A DNA stretch of 64,000 bases from Pseudomonas sp. LD120. Its GTDB lineage: Bacteria; Pseudomonadota; Gammaproteobacteria; Pseudomonadales; Pseudomonadaceae. The stretch spans positions 2,170,001 through 2,234,000 of the forward strand of contig NZ_WVHL01000005.1 of assembly GCF_009861525.1 (NCBI RefSeq), given 5' to 3'. Both the position numbers and the translations under genes were made by a program. Below the pieces are notes generated by a model. It ran no database searches. It was given only the letters and a program-made list of their open reading frames with translations, and was not told the origin of the DNA. Shown here piece by piece: positions 1-8,640 of the stretch. The stretch's first letter is position 1, and each line of letters opens with the position of its first letter.

Positions 1-540
1 AAAGCCCTGGTTGACCGGATCGTTCGCCGCCAGCTTTGGATCCGGGTTCAGCGCCGGGAAGCGCTGTGCCACAGGTGCCAGGCGTTGGAGGCGTGCCACC
101 TGGAACGGCCATTGCTCCGGGCTGATGTGCCCGGCCTCAGGGTTACTCCAGACCAGGTAGAAGGGGCCTGCGCTGGGCTTGCCTGTAGCCAGTGCCGGCC
201 AGGGCTTGGCTGGGTCTTCAATGGCCAGCCAGGCTTGGGCGCCTTGGCGATTGAGCAGGGGCGCTGCGCTCAGTTCTGCGGCAAAACCGTCCAGGGCCAC
301 AGCCTGCAGATGATCCTGGGGTTGCAGGCCTTTGAGCAGGCTCGCTATAGGCACCGCGCGGTACCGCATATCACGCTTGTAGGACACATCGTTGTTGAGG
401 GTGATATCCCGGGCTTCAGGGTGCTGAAGCAGCTCATCGGTCTGCCAAGTATGGCCGCCGGAGCCCAAGTCGATCAGCAGTTGTGCAGCGTACAGCGGGG
501 AGCTCACGAGCAGAGCAGCGCAAATAAGTAGAGCTTTCAA
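1..540 (-). CDS. Periplasmic molybdopterin-fold protein, probably fused to cytochrome c (3' end outside window)
   Basis: An open frame of 180 codons runs from a TTG at 540-538 off the left edge with no stop. The first ~19 residues are a signal peptide (Lys, Leu/Ala-rich core, ending in LYA-A). The mature part contains LLIDLGSGGHTW, an ITLNNDVSYKR segment and PFYLVWSNPEAG, which resemble the oxidoreductase molybdopterin-binding fold of sulfite-oxidase-like proteins. The last visible residues (NDPVNQGF) resemble the lead-in to a cytochrome c CxxCH motif in such fusions, but that motif would lie outside the window. The TTG overlaps the stop of the upstream small ORF as TTGA, so translation is probably coupled. 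Export to the periplasm is inferred; the exact substrate is unknown. Confidence 0.7.
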   Translation of the reverse strand, partial: MKALLICAALLVSSPLYAAQLLIDLGSGGHTWQTDELLQHPEARDITLNNDVSYKRDMRYRAVPIASLLKGLQPQDHLQAVALDGFAAELSAAPLLNRQGAQAWLAIEDPAKPWPALATGKPSAGPFYLVWSNPEAGHISPEQWPFQVARLQRLAPVAQRFPALNPDPKLAANDPVNQGF

Positions 541-722
541 GGGATGGCCGTCGGTTCGTCGTCAGTAGGTTCGTTGTCGGGAAGCGCATGCTCTGGTCGC
601 GGTACAGGGGTGAACAGGGCGTCCCGAAGTTGTTGGCAGCGGTTAGGGTTCACGATACCGAAATAGTTGCGTTGGACGGCAATGATCTTGATGCCAGTGT
701 TCAAGAAAGCGCCCCGATGCAA
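537..722 (-). CDS. Small ORF of unknown function, translationally coupled to the downstream gene
   Basis: This 61-codon ORF opens with TTG (an ATT lies two codons upstream) and has an in-frame TGA just before that. Its TGA overlaps the TTG start of the periplasmic gene, which is the main reason to think it is translated. The N-terminal half contains GIKIIAVQRNYFGIVNP; the C-terminal third is rich in Pro, Asp and Glu. I do not recognise a family. It may be the remnant of a longer protein, since no good start or strong ribosome-binding site is visible. Confidence 0.35.
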   Translation of the reverse strand: MHRGAFLNTGIKIIAVQRNYFGIVNPNRCQQLRDALFTPVPRPEHALPDNEPTDDEPTAIP

Positions 723-836
723 TCCAATCGCTCATGCGCCTTCTCTTTCGTGTTGCTCAGAAGGCAGGCACACAATCACCCACTCCCGCTGAAAGCGGAA
801 GCTGGCTGTTTAATGCGTTGATCGGGCAGTCACAGA

Positions 837-932
837 TCAGCCGACCACCTTGGTAAGGTTCGGCAAGATCAACAGCAACGTGGTTGCGAAAAGAATGAGC
901 CCCGCCTGACGTACTTTCGAATGCTTGAACAT
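837..932 (-). CDS. 31-residue single-pass membrane peptide
   Basis: The ORF begins with ATG at 932-930, preceded on the minus strand by AAAGG about 10 nt upstream, and ends with TGA at 839-837. The product starts MFKHSKVRQAGL, giving a basic N-terminus. A hydrophobic stretch (LILFATTLLLILP) follows, then a short NLTKVVG tail. This is a plausible inner-membrane micropeptide with the positive end inside. Very similar short proteins seem familiar from other pseudomonads, but I can give no function. It lies upstream of and co-directional with the coupled pair at 540-722. Confidence 0.55.
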   Translation of the reverse strand: MFKHSKVRQAGLILFATTLLLILPNLTKVVG

Positions 933-1332
933 GGCTGAATGCCTTTTGTTGTTATTCCTGAGCATCAATGCATGCCGGTTGGTGTCTTGCACGATGCGCC
1001 GGCTATGTGTCCTTTTTCCTATCAGTCTCAGTGCAGATTTCCTCTGAGACTTTCTACAGTTTCTACCTTAGGGGCCTTGTATCCTCTGGCTTAGATCCAA
1101 TTCGTATGAAGTTATAGCCGTTTCTCTGAAACGGCTATAAATGGTCCTCCATGCACGATGGTCGAGCCTTGGCTAGACAGCTTGCGACCCTTCATCGGCT
1201 GATCCCTTAGCAACCTACCGTTCGTCTGAGCGCGACCGTCAAGGCGGCTGAGCGCATCGGTCATTGAATCCATGGCTGTCGCGCCTAAGGTGGGAGCTCG
1301 ACATTTCCCCTGCACAGCGGTTCGAGGACGTC
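933..1332. other. Intergenic region, 400 bp, with one strong palindrome
   Basis: Divergent promoter space between the small membrane peptide (minus) and the thiolase operon (plus). No convincing ORF is present. Its one striking feature is the perfect palindrome at 1112-1140, listed separately. Confidence 0.6.
1112..1140. promoter_or_regulatory. Perfect 13-bp inverted repeat with 3-nt centre
   Basis: TTATAGCCGTTTC and GAAACGGCTATAA flank a TCT centre. No T-run follows on either strand, so it is not a usual terminator. Its place about 190 bp upstream of the thiolase start suggests a regulator operator or an RNA stem. Which protein would bind it is unknown. Confidence 0.5.
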
Positions 1333-2538
1333 ATGACCCAAGCGTTGATATTCGATGCATTGCGCACGCCCCGTGGTAAAGGCAAGGCCGATGGCGCCTT
1401 GTACAGCGTAAAGCCGGTAAACCTGGCGGCCGGCCTGTTGCGGGCCCTGCAACAACGCTGTGAGCTGGACACCAGCCAGGTGGACGACGTGGTCCTGGGC
1501 TGTGTGACGCCAGTGGGCGATCAGGGCGCCGATATCGCTAAGACTGCGGTCCAGGCCGCGGATTGGGACGTGAGCGTGGCTGGTGTGCAAATCAATCGGT
1601 TCTGTGCCTCTGGGCTGGAGGCCGTCAACCTGGGAGCGATGAAGGTGCGCTCGGGCTTTGAGGAACTGGTGGTGGTGGGGGGCGTCGAGTCGATGTCGCG
1701 AGTGCCCATGGGCAGCGACGGTGGTGCTTGGGTGCTGGACCCGGAAACCAATATGCACAGCCATTTCACCCCGCAAGGGATTGGCGCCGACCTGATTGCC
1801 ACCCTGGAAGGCTTCTCGCGCCTGGATGTCGACCAGTTTGCCCTGGAGTCCCAGCAAAAGGCCGCCCGGGCTCGGGCACGCGGGGCTTTCAGCAAGTCCC
1901 TGGTGCCCGTGCGGGACCAGAATGGCATCGTGTTGTTGGACCAGGATGAGTTCATCCGTGCCGATTCAACCATGGAGGGGCTGGGTAGTCTCAAGCCAAG
2001 CTTCGAGATGATGGGGCAGATGGGCTTTGATGCCACCGCATTACGGGTCTACAGCCATGTGGAACGCATCAACCATGTGCACACGCCCGGTAACAGTTCG
2101 GGCATCGTCGATGGCTCGGCGCTGATGCTCATCGGTTCAGAAGCCAAGGGCCGTGAGTTGGGGCTCAAGCCCCGGGCGCGGATCGTTGCCTGTGCAGTGA
2201 CCAGCACCGACCCGACCATCATGCTCACCGGCCCCGCACCGGCGACCCGCAAGGCGTTGGCCAAGGCTGGGCTGCGGGTCGAGGACATCGACCTGTTCGA
2301 GGTCAATGAAGCGTTCGCCTCAGTGGTGCTCAAATTCATCAAGGACATGGCCATCGATCCGAGCAAGGTCAACGTCAACGGCGGCTCCATTGCCATGGGG
2401 CACCCTCTGGGCGCCACCGGCTGCGCGATTCTCGGGACCTTGCTAGACGAACTGGAAGCCCGGCGCCAGCGCTATGGTCTGGCCACCCTCTGTGTCGGTG
2501 GCGGCATGGGTATCGCCACCATCATCGAACGCCTCTGA
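1333..2538 (+). CDS. Acetyl-CoA C-acyltransferase (thiolase)
   Basis: This 401-residue thiolase cleaves 3-ketoacyl-CoA with CoA in fatty-acid beta-oxidation (or condenses acetyl-CoA). The nucleophilic Cys lies in NRFCASGLEAVN near residue 90. The family signatures VNEAFASV, GGSIAMGHPLGATG (catalytic His) and CVGGGMGIA (second Cys) follow in the C-terminal half. The start is the ATG followed by TQALIFDALRTPRGK, with GAGG just upstream; a longer frame from 1264 lacks family support. The next gene begins 25 bp downstream and encodes the hydratase/dehydrogenase partner. The pair corresponds in order and size to PA1736/PA1737 of P. aeruginosa (from memory). Confidence 0.93.
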   Translation: MTQALIFDALRTPRGKGKADGALYSVKPVNLAAGLLRALQQRCELDTSQVDDVVLGCVTPVGDQGADIAKTAVQAADWDVSVAGVQINRFCASGLEAVNLGAMKVRSGFEELVVVGGVESMSRVPMGSDGGAWVLDPETNMHSHFTPQGIGADLIATLEGFSRLDVDQFALESQQKAARARARGAFSKSLVPVRDQNGIVLLDQDEFIRADSTMEGLGSLKPSFEMMGQMGFDATALRVYSHVERINHVHTPGNSSGIVDGSALMLIGSEAKGRELGLKPRARIVACAVTSTDPTIMLTGPAPATRKALAKAGLRVEDIDLFEVNEAFASVVLKFIKDMAIDPSKVNVNGGSIAMGHPLGATGCAILGTLLDELEARRQRYGLATLCVGGGMGIATIIERL

Positions 2539-2563
2539 GCCCCGATTTCAAGGAACCCCTTTC

Positions 2564-4708
2564 ATGACCGATGCCATTCGTTACGAAACAGGCCAGGACC
2601 GGATCGTCGTCCTGACCATCGACATGCCGGGCCAGAGTGCCAACACCATGAACGCCCTGTACCGCCAGGCCATGGCGAGTGCCGTGGCCCGCCTACAGGC
2701 CGAGCGGGATTCAATTGCCGGGGTCATCATCACCTCGGCGAAAAAGACCTTTTTTGCCGGTGGAGACCTCAACGAACTGATCAAGATCGGCAAGCCAGAA
2801 GCCCAAGCCTTCTATGACCGCCTATTGCTCCTCAAGGGCCAACTGCGGGCACTGGAAACCCTGGGGAAGCCCGTGGTGGCGGCCATCAATGGCGCGGCCC
2901 TGGGCGGTGGTTGGGAGATCTGTCTGGCTTGCCATCACCGTATTGCGCTGGATGACGACACGCTGCGGATCGGCCTGCCGGAAGTCACCTTGGGCCTGCT
3001 GCCCGGTGGTGGTGGCGTGGTGCGCATGGTGCGCATGCTCGGTCTGGAAAAGGCCCTGCCGTATCTGTTGGAAGGCAAGAAACTACGTCCGCAGCAGGCG
3101 TTGCAGGCTGGTTTGATCGATGAGTTGGCAGCCGGCCGTGACGATCTGCTGGCCAAGGCTCGGGCCTGGATCCAGGCTAACCCCGCTGCCAGGCAGCCCT
3201 GGGATGTGCACGGTTATCAGATTCCTGGAGGCGCACCATCCCATCCGAAAGTGGCGCAGATGCTGGCGATTGCGCCGTCGGTCCTGCGGGCCAAGACCCA
3301 GGGTTGCTTCCCCGCGCCGGAGAAGATCCTCTGCGCTGCCGTCGAAGGTGCTCAGGTCGATTTTGATACCGCGCAATTGATCGAGGCTCGTTACTTCACC
3401 GAGTTGACCACCGGTCAGGTGGCGAAGAACATGATCGGCACCTTCTGGTTCCAGCTCAATGAAATCAATGCCGGTGGCTCGCGGCCTCAAGGTATCGCGC
3501 CGCAGGCCACAAAAAAACTCGGGGTGCTGGGGGCCGGGATGATGGGGGCGGGGATTGCCTACGTCAGCGCAGTGGCGGGCATCGAGGTGGTGCTCAAGGA
3601 CATCAGCGTAGAGGCGGCAGAGAAGGGCAAGGCCCACTCGGCGGCGCTGCTGGAGAAAAAGCTGGCCCGCGGGCAACTGAGCCGCGAGCAGCGTGACGCG
3701 ACCCTGGCGCGCATCCATGCCACCGCCGAGGACGCCGACCTGGCCGGTTGCGACCTGATCATCGAGGCGGTATTCGAGGACCGCGCGCTCAAGGCCAAGG
3801 TCTCCCAGGTGGCGCAGCAGGTGGTCGGCGGTGAAGCGGTGATCGCTTCTAACACTTCGACCCTGCCCATCACCGGACTGGCCACGGCGGTGCCCAATCC
3901 AGACAAGTTCATCGGCCTGCACTTCTTCAGCCCGGTGGAAAAGATGCCCCTTGTGGAAATCATCAGGGGTGCGCAGACCAGCGATGCGACCCTGGCCCGT
4001 GGATTCGACTTCGTGCTGCAGATCAACAAGACCCCGATCGTGGTCAACGACAGCCGCGGTTTCTTCACCTCCCGGGTATTCGGCACCTTCACCAATGAAG
4101 GCATCGCCATGCTCGGCGAAGGCATTGCCGCGCCGCTGATCGAAACCGAGGCACGCAAGGCCGGGATGCCGGTGGGGCCGCTGGCGATTGCCGATGAAGT
4201 CTCCCTTAGCCTGATGAGTCACATCCGTCAGCAGACCGCCAAGGACCTGGAGGCTGAAGGTAAGCCGCCTATCGAGCATCCGGCGTTTGCCGTGATCGAT
4301 CAGTTGCTCGACGACTACAAGCGTGCGGGCAAGGCCGCCGGCGGTGGTTTCTACGATTACCCGGCCTGTGGCCAGAAGCACTTGTGGCCACAGTTGCACA
4401 CGCGCTTCTATCGCGCCGACGGGCAGATCTCGCCCCAGGATGTACGCGATCGACTGCTGTTCATCCAGGCCATTGAAACCGTGCGCTGTGTGGAGGAGGG
4501 GGTGTTGCAGTCTACTGCGGATGCCAATGTCGGCTCGATCTTCGGCATTGGTTTCGCCGCTTGGAGCGGTGGTGCCCTGCAGTTCATCAACCAGTACGGG
4601 GTGAAGGATTTCGTCGCCCGTGCGCAGTATCTGGCGGAGCAGTATGGCGAGCGTTTCGCCCCGCCAGCCCTGCTGTTGGAAAAGGCTCGTCAGGGGCAGT
4701 CGTTCTGA
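2564..4708 (+). CDS. Bifunctional enoyl-CoA hydratase / 3-hydroxyacyl-CoA dehydrogenase (FadB-like)
   Basis: The 714-residue protein has an N-terminal crotonase domain with oxyanion-hole segments KTFFAGGDL (near residue 65) and NGAALGGGWEI (near 110). A Rossmann NAD-binding domain follows with LGVLGAGMMGAG near residue 322, then GLHFFSPVEKMPLVEI and a C-terminal dehydrogenase domain. It would hydrate enoyl-CoA and oxidise the 3-hydroxyacyl-CoA, passing the ketoacyl-CoA to the thiolase just upstream. The start ATG at 2564 is preceded by AAGGAACC. The length matches this subclass of multifunctional proteins rather than a stand-alone dehydrogenase. Confidence 0.93.
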   Translation: MTDAIRYETGQDRIVVLTIDMPGQSANTMNALYRQAMASAVARLQAERDSIAGVIITSAKKTFFAGGDLNELIKIGKPEAQAFYDRLLLLKGQLRALETLGKPVVAAINGAALGGGWEICLACHHRIALDDDTLRIGLPEVTLGLLPGGGGVVRMVRMLGLEKALPYLLEGKKLRPQQALQAGLIDELAAGRDDLLAKARAWIQANPAARQPWDVHGYQIPGGAPSHPKVAQMLAIAPSVLRAKTQGCFPAPEKILCAAVEGAQVDFDTAQLIEARYFTELTTGQVAKNMIGTFWFQLNEINAGGSRPQGIAPQATKKLGVLGAGMMGAGIAYVSAVAGIEVVLKDISVEAAEKGKAHSAALLEKKLARGQLSREQRDATLARIHATAEDADLAGCDLIIEAVFEDRALKAKVSQVAQQVVGGEAVIASNTSTLPITGLATAVPNPDKFIGLHFFSPVEKMPLVEIIRGAQTSDATLARGFDFVLQINKTPIVVNDSRGFFTSRVFGTFTNEGIAMLGEGIAAPLIETEARKAGMPVGPLAIADEVSLSLMSHIRQQTAKDLEAEGKPPIEHPAFAVIDQLLDDYKRAGKAAGGGFYDYPACGQKHLWPQLHTRFYRADGQISPQDVRDRLLFIQAIETVRCVEEGVLQSTADANVGSIFGIGFAAWSGGALQFINQYGVKDFVARAQYLAEQYGERFAPPALLLEKARQGQSF

Positions 4709-4813
4709 CCGGTGCAGGTATGAAATGAGCCGCTCCGGCACTTGCCTTGCCGTGGTATTTCAAGGCAGGCTCTGGAGCGTTCATTATTGCCATCGCCTTG
4801 TCAGGAATTTTTT

Positions 4814-5536
4814 ATGTCGCTACGCATCTGCATTCTTGAAACCGATATCCTGCGTCCCGAACTGGTCGATCAATATCAGGGATACGGGCAGATGTTCCAG
4901 CGCCTGTTTTCCCAGCAGCCCATCGCCGCCGAGTTCAGCGTTTACAACGTGGTCCAGGGCGACTATCCCGCGGATGAGTTGGCGTTCGACGCCTACCTGG
5001 TGACCGGCAGCAAGGCCGATTCCTTCGGCTCCGACCCCTGGATCCAAACCCTCAAAACCTACCTGCTGGGCCGCTATGAGCGTGGCGATAAGCTGCTGGG
5101 TATCTGTTTCGGTCATCAGTTGCTAGCGCTGTTGCTGGGGGGCAAGAGTGAGCGGGCGAACCAGGGCTGGGGCGTGGGTACCCACAACTACAAACTGGCA
5201 GCCAAGGCGCCGTGGATGAGTCCGTTGGTGGAGGAGTTGACGCTGTTGATCAGCCATCAGGACCAAGTCACCGCGCTGCCGGAAAACGCGACCGTGATCG
5301 CCTCTAGTGACTTCTGCCCGTATGCCGCGTATCACATCAACGATCAGGTGCTGTGCTTCCAGGGGCACCCGGAGTTCATCCACGATTATTCCCGGGCTCT
5401 GCTGGATCTGCGCCATGAGTTTCTTGGTGAACAGATCTACCAGGAGGGCGTGGCCAGCCTTGAGCGCGATCATCACGGCACCACCGTCGCGGAATGGATG
5501 ATGCGCTTTGTCGCTCACAAACCCGACGTTGCGTGA
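4814..5536 (+). CDS. Class I glutamine amidotransferase-like protein
   Basis: This 240-residue protein has the triad of the class I amidotransferase fold: Cys in GICFGHQLLALLLGG (near residue 99) and His/Glu in CFQGHPEFIHDY (near residue 182). No synthetase domain is fused, so it is a free-standing amidotransferase or gamma-glutamyl hydrolase-like enzyme with an unknown partner. It resembles PA1742. The ATG at 4814 fits the family start (SLRICILETD); the frame opens earlier at 4742 without support. It is convergent with corA. Confidence 0.85.
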   Translation: MSLRICILETDILRPELVDQYQGYGQMFQRLFSQQPIAAEFSVYNVVQGDYPADELAFDAYLVTGSKADSFGSDPWIQTLKTYLLGRYERGDKLLGICFGHQLLALLLGGKSERANQGWGVGTHNYKLAAKAPWMSPLVEELTLLISHQDQVTALPENATVIASSDFCPYAAYHINDQVLCFQGHPEFIHDYSRALLDLRHEFLGEQIYQEGVASLERDHHGTTVAEWMMRFVAHKPDVA

Positions 5537-5545
5537 CCGGGATTC

Positions 5546-5575
5546 GGCCCTGTTGCAAAGGCGTAGGGCCTTCCC
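5546..5575 (+). terminator. Probable intrinsic terminator of the amidotransferase gene
   Basis: GGCCCT and AGGGCC pair across a 13-nt loop just after the stop, followed by TTCCCTT. The stem is short and the T-run weak, so the call is moderate. Confidence 0.45.
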
Positions 5576-5576
5576 T

Positions 5577-6548
5577 TCAGAGCCAGCCTGAACGCTTGAA
5601 GCTGGCCCATAAACCGACACAACCCACGCTGATAAAACCCAGCACGCCGAAGTAGCCGTAGTGCCAGCTCAGCTCCGGCATGTTGTGGAAGTTCATTCCA
5701 TAGATCCCTGCCACCGCTGTTGGAAACGCCAGGATCGCCGCCCAGGCGGCAAATTTGCGTTGTACGATGCTCTGCCGTGACGCTTCGAGCAGGACGCCGA
5801 TTTCGATGGTCTGGCTGGCGATGTCGCGCAGGGTCGAAAGGTCTTCCATCTGCCGCGTGACATGAATCTGCACGTCACGGAAATACGGCCGCATGTTCTT
5901 GTCGATGAACGGAAAGCTGAGTTTCTGCAGTTCCTCGCTGATCTCCACCAGCGGCGCCACATGTCGGCGCAGGCGCAATACGTCGCGGCGCAGGCCGTGG
6001 AGGTTCTGGATATCCCGCTCGTTCAGTGAATTGCACAGTACATTGCGTTCCAGTTCGTCGATTTCCCCGTGGATGGCTTCGCTGACTGGCTGGTAGTTTT
6101 CGGTGACGAAGTCCAGCAAGGCGTAGAGGACGAAGTCCTCGCCATGCTCCAGCAGCAAGGGGCGCGCCTCGCAGCGCTGGCGGACATAGCCGTAGGACGC
6201 CGAGTGGCCGTTACGGGCCGTGATGATGTAACCGTTGCCGGCGAAAATGTGGGTTTCGATGAACTCCAGCTTGCCGTCGGTTCGCACGGGTGAGTAGGTG
6301 ACGATGAACAGTGCATCGCCGAAGGTTTCCAGCTTGGGGCGGCTGTGTTTTTCCAGGGCGTCTTCGATGGCCAGTTCATGCAGGTTGAACTGACGTTGCA
6401 GGTTCGCCAGTTCGTGAGCGTTGGGCTCTTCCAGGCCGATCCACACGAAGTGACCGGGTTTGGCGGCCCAGGCAGCCCCTTCGTCGAGGCTGATATCGGT
6501 GATTCTCTTTCCGCCGCTATAGACGGCAGCAGCAACAACTCTACCCAT
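5577..6548 (-). CDS. corA: CorA-family magnesium/cobalt transporter
   Basis: This 323-residue protein has a long cytoplasmic N-terminal domain and two C-terminal transmembrane helices. The first helix ends in the CorA signature YGMN (GIYGMNFHNMPE, near residue 284), and a basic KRSGWL tail follows the second. Such proteins form homopentameric Mg2+/Co2+/Ni2+ channels in the inner membrane. The acidic loop after YGMN (NMPE) fits the periplasmic ion-recruiting loop. The start ATG at 6548 gives MGRVVAAAVYSGGKR. It is convergent with the amidotransferase gene. Confidence 0.93.
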   Translation of the reverse strand: MGRVVAAAVYSGGKRITDISLDEGAAWAAKPGHFVWIGLEEPNAHELANLQRQFNLHELAIEDALEKHSRPKLETFGDALFIVTYSPVRTDGKLEFIETHIFAGNGYIITARNGHSASYGYVRQRCEARPLLLEHGEDFVLYALLDFVTENYQPVSEAIHGEIDELERNVLCNSLNERDIQNLHGLRRDVLRLRRHVAPLVEISEELQKLSFPFIDKNMRPYFRDVQIHVTRQMEDLSTLRDIASQTIEIGVLLEASRQSIVQRKFAAWAAILAFPTAVAGIYGMNFHNMPELSWHYGYFGVLGFISVGCVGLWASFKRSGWL

Positions 6549-6651
6549 GGTTGCGATTCACTTCTTCTTACTCAGTGTGAGGGCGCTCGATCTGCTGCAG
6601 CTTAGCTTGCGCGCAGCATCAAAGTCGCTATCGACGCTTGAGTTCGCAGAC

Positions 6652-6677
6652 CAATAAAAGCCCGCACAAGGCGGGCT
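6652..6677 (-). terminator. Intrinsic terminator of the acyltransferase gene
   Basis: On the minus strand AGCCCGC and GCGGGCT pair around a 5-nt loop and are followed by TTTTATTGG. It lies just downstream of the plsC-like stop. Confidence 0.75.
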
Positions 6678-6694
6678 GATGGGATCGATACGGG

Positions 6695-7417
6695 TCAGGC
6701 CGATTGCAGCTGTCGATCCATGCTGGCGATGCAGTCGTGCATCTGTTCGCGGCATTGAGCGATCAGCGCGGGCATGTCATCCAGGGTCAATCCCACGGTA
6801 GGGATCGCCGGCAGCGAGCGAATGAGGATCTTGCCGCTGTGCCAACGGTTCAGGTTCATGAGCTTGATGTAACTGCTGACGCACACCGGGACGATCGGCA
6901 CCCCCGCGGCGATCGCCATTTGGAACGCGCCTTTCTTGAACGGCAGCAGTGCTTCGCCAAGGTTACGCGTGCCTTCTGGGAAGACCCAGATCGAGGTGTT
7001 CTTGTTTTGCAGGGTGTGGGTAGTGGTCAGCATCGAACGCCTGGCCTTGTGCGGATTGCCGCGGTCGATCAGGACATTGCCCGCCAACCAAAACAACTGA
7101 CCGAACAGTGGTACCCACTTCAAGCTTTTCTTGCCGATGCACACCGTGCGCGGTGGTACCACATTGCCCAGCACGAACAGATCGTAGTTGGACTGGTGGT
7201 TGGCGATGATCACGCAGCTATGCGGTTTGTCCATCAATGGACCGACCTCGGCCTTGACCCGCAGGCGCAGGATGCACATGGCTGGCCAGGCGTAGAGGCG
7301 GGCGCATAGGCGGCTGTTATCCGGGTTGAAGGGGCGGCACAGTCCCAACAGCAGGCCCAAGCTACCCGCGACGATAAAGTGCAAGCCCATCAACGACATA
7401 CGAAACAGATACAGCAT
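6695..7417 (-). CDS. plsC: 1-acyl-sn-glycerol-3-phosphate acyltransferase (PlsC-like)
   Basis: This 240-residue enzyme would transfer an acyl chain to lysophosphatidate, making phosphatidate at the inner membrane. It opens with a hydrophobic helix (SLMGLHFIVAGSLGLLLGL). The HX4D catalytic motif is NHQSNYD near residue 73, and the substrate-binding motif FPEGTR is near residue 145. VPIVPVCVSS further on is also typical. Pseudomonads usually carry several PlsC paralogues, so the symbol names the family rather than the main housekeeping copy. Confidence 0.88.
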   Translation of the reverse strand: MLYLFRMSLMGLHFIVAGSLGLLLGLCRPFNPDNSRLCARLYAWPAMCILRLRVKAEVGPLMDKPHSCVIIANHQSNYDLFVLGNVVPPRTVCIGKKSLKWVPLFGQLFWLAGNVLIDRGNPHKARRSMLTTTHTLQNKNTSIWVFPEGTRNLGEALLPFKKGAFQMAIAAGVPIVPVCVSSYIKLMNLNRWHSGKILIRSLPAIPTVGLTLDDMPALIAQCREQMHDCIASMDRQLQSA

Positions 7418-7577
7418 CTAAACAGCTCACCTGCGGCAAAAAGGTGGCGCAGTGTACGGATGTGCACTGTTTTCGGCAATTGCCGTTCTTGGCCAGGAGA
7501 TGGGCGATGTTTGAGTGCATGTTTCCAAGGGCGCCCGTTAACGGCGGTTTAGAGCCTTTGGTACGTTTGTACCGATA

Positions 7578-7611
7578 CGAAAAGAAAAAGCCCGACACGC
7601 AGGCCGGGCTG
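7578..7611 (-). terminator. Intrinsic terminator of the crotonase gene
   Basis: On the minus strand AGCCCG and CGGGCT pair around a 10-nt loop and are followed by TTTTTCTTTTC. It sits about 20 bp beyond the crotonase stop. Confidence 0.75.
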
Positions 7612-7631
7612 ATCCAGACTGCGCAGCGGCC

Positions 7632-8321
7632 TCAGACGATGTGTTCCTGGTCGAGGATGATCGCGTTGTCGAGATTGTCCAGCAGCGCCTTGCGAACCTT
7701 CAGCTTGGTGTTCTTGTGGGCCAGCATATTGATCTTTTTCAACTGGCGCGCAGCGGTCAGAGCCGCGCCTTGCAGCTCCTCGGCGCTCACCACCTTGTCG
7801 AGGAAGCCAGCGTCCACGGCGTTTTGCGGGTCGAACATCTCACCGTTGATTACCGAACGATGGAAAGCCGAGCGCCGCAGACGGTCACGGGCCAGCTCGA
7901 TCCCGGCGTGGTGCATGGTCATTCCAATCTGCACCTCGTTGAGACCGATGCTGAAAGGGCCGTCGACACCGATACGGTAGTCCGCCGACAGCAACAGGAA
8001 AGCCCCTTTGGCCACCGCGTGTCCCGGACAAGCGACGATCACTGGGAACGGGTGAGACAGCAGGCGGCGGGCCAGGGTCGAGCCCTGGGCCACCAGTGAG
8101 ATCGCCTCCTTGGGGCCGGCAGTCATGACCTTGAGATCGTAGCCGCCCGAGAGAATCCCCGGCTGACCGGTGATGATCACCACCGCACGGTCAGCGGTGG
8201 CCTGGTCCAGGGCGCCATTGAAGGCGGCAATCACGTCCGGGGAGATGGCATTGACCTTGCCATTGCTCAAGGTCAGGGTCGCGATACCGTCTTCGAGATG
8301 GTAGGAAATCAATTCACTCAT
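7632..8321 (-). CDS. Enoyl-CoA hydratase/isomerase-family protein (crotonase)
   Basis: The protein is 229 residues, somewhat shorter than the 255-260 usual for hydratases. The two oxyanion-hole segments are ILSGGYDLKVM (near residue 57) and GHAVAKGAFLLLSADYRIG (near residue 104). The region NEVQIGMTMHHAGIEL corresponds to the usual catalytic-acid helix, but the canonical Glu pair is not clearly placed, so the reaction (hydratase, isomerase or thioesterase) is not assigned. It is transcribed alone, with its own terminator. Confidence 0.85.
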   Translation of the reverse strand: MSELISYHLEDGIATLTLSNGKVNAISPDVIAAFNGALDQATADRAVVIITGQPGILSGGYDLKVMTAGPKEAISLVAQGSTLARRLLSHPFPVIVACPGHAVAKGAFLLLSADYRIGVDGPFSIGLNEVQIGMTMHHAGIELARDRLRRSAFHRSVINGEMFDPQNAVDAGFLDKVVSAEELQGAALTAARQLKKINMLAHKNTKLKVRKALLDNLDNAIILDQEHIV

Positions 8322-8640
8322 GACGCAATTCCTTGTATTGAAGTGCAGCAGAAGTTACCCACCCCAATAGATCTGGTAAAGCACTGTGACTGACTGGTGA
8401 GTCAGGCTGGGGGGCTTGCATGGGCCTGCACAGTGCTGTGGCTACCGTTTGGTTTCTTCTATATAGGCGTACGCTCGGCTGAAGATTGGCCGGTTTGCCT
8501 TGTTCGGCGTGCTGCGCGCATTTCCCCTGAGCAGGGATTTGCCTTAAGCGCATGAAAATTCTGAAAAAAAAGTTTGCCATCTGAAAAGCTATCGACTACA
8601 TTAGCGCGCCTCGACAGACTGAATCGGTTTGACGAGATAC

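Noticed and set aside
3083..4741. Long minus-strand open frame (552 codons) opposite the FadB-like gene
   Set aside because: It is a mirror of a GC-rich gene. The plus-strand frame has full domain motifs while this one has none.
4743..4768. TGCCTTG...CAAGGCA hairpin between the FadB-like gene and the amidotransferase gene
   Set aside because: Possible weak stem, but no T-run and a long loop; not convincing as a terminator.
7560..7573. Small palindrome GGTACGTTTGTACC next to the crotonase terminator
   Set aside because: Short arms, no clear promoter context and close to a terminator; too weak to report as an operator.
8314..8580. 88-codon minus-strand ORF upstream of the crotonase gene
   Set aside because: No domain and no ribosome-binding site that I can support; it looks like leader sequence.
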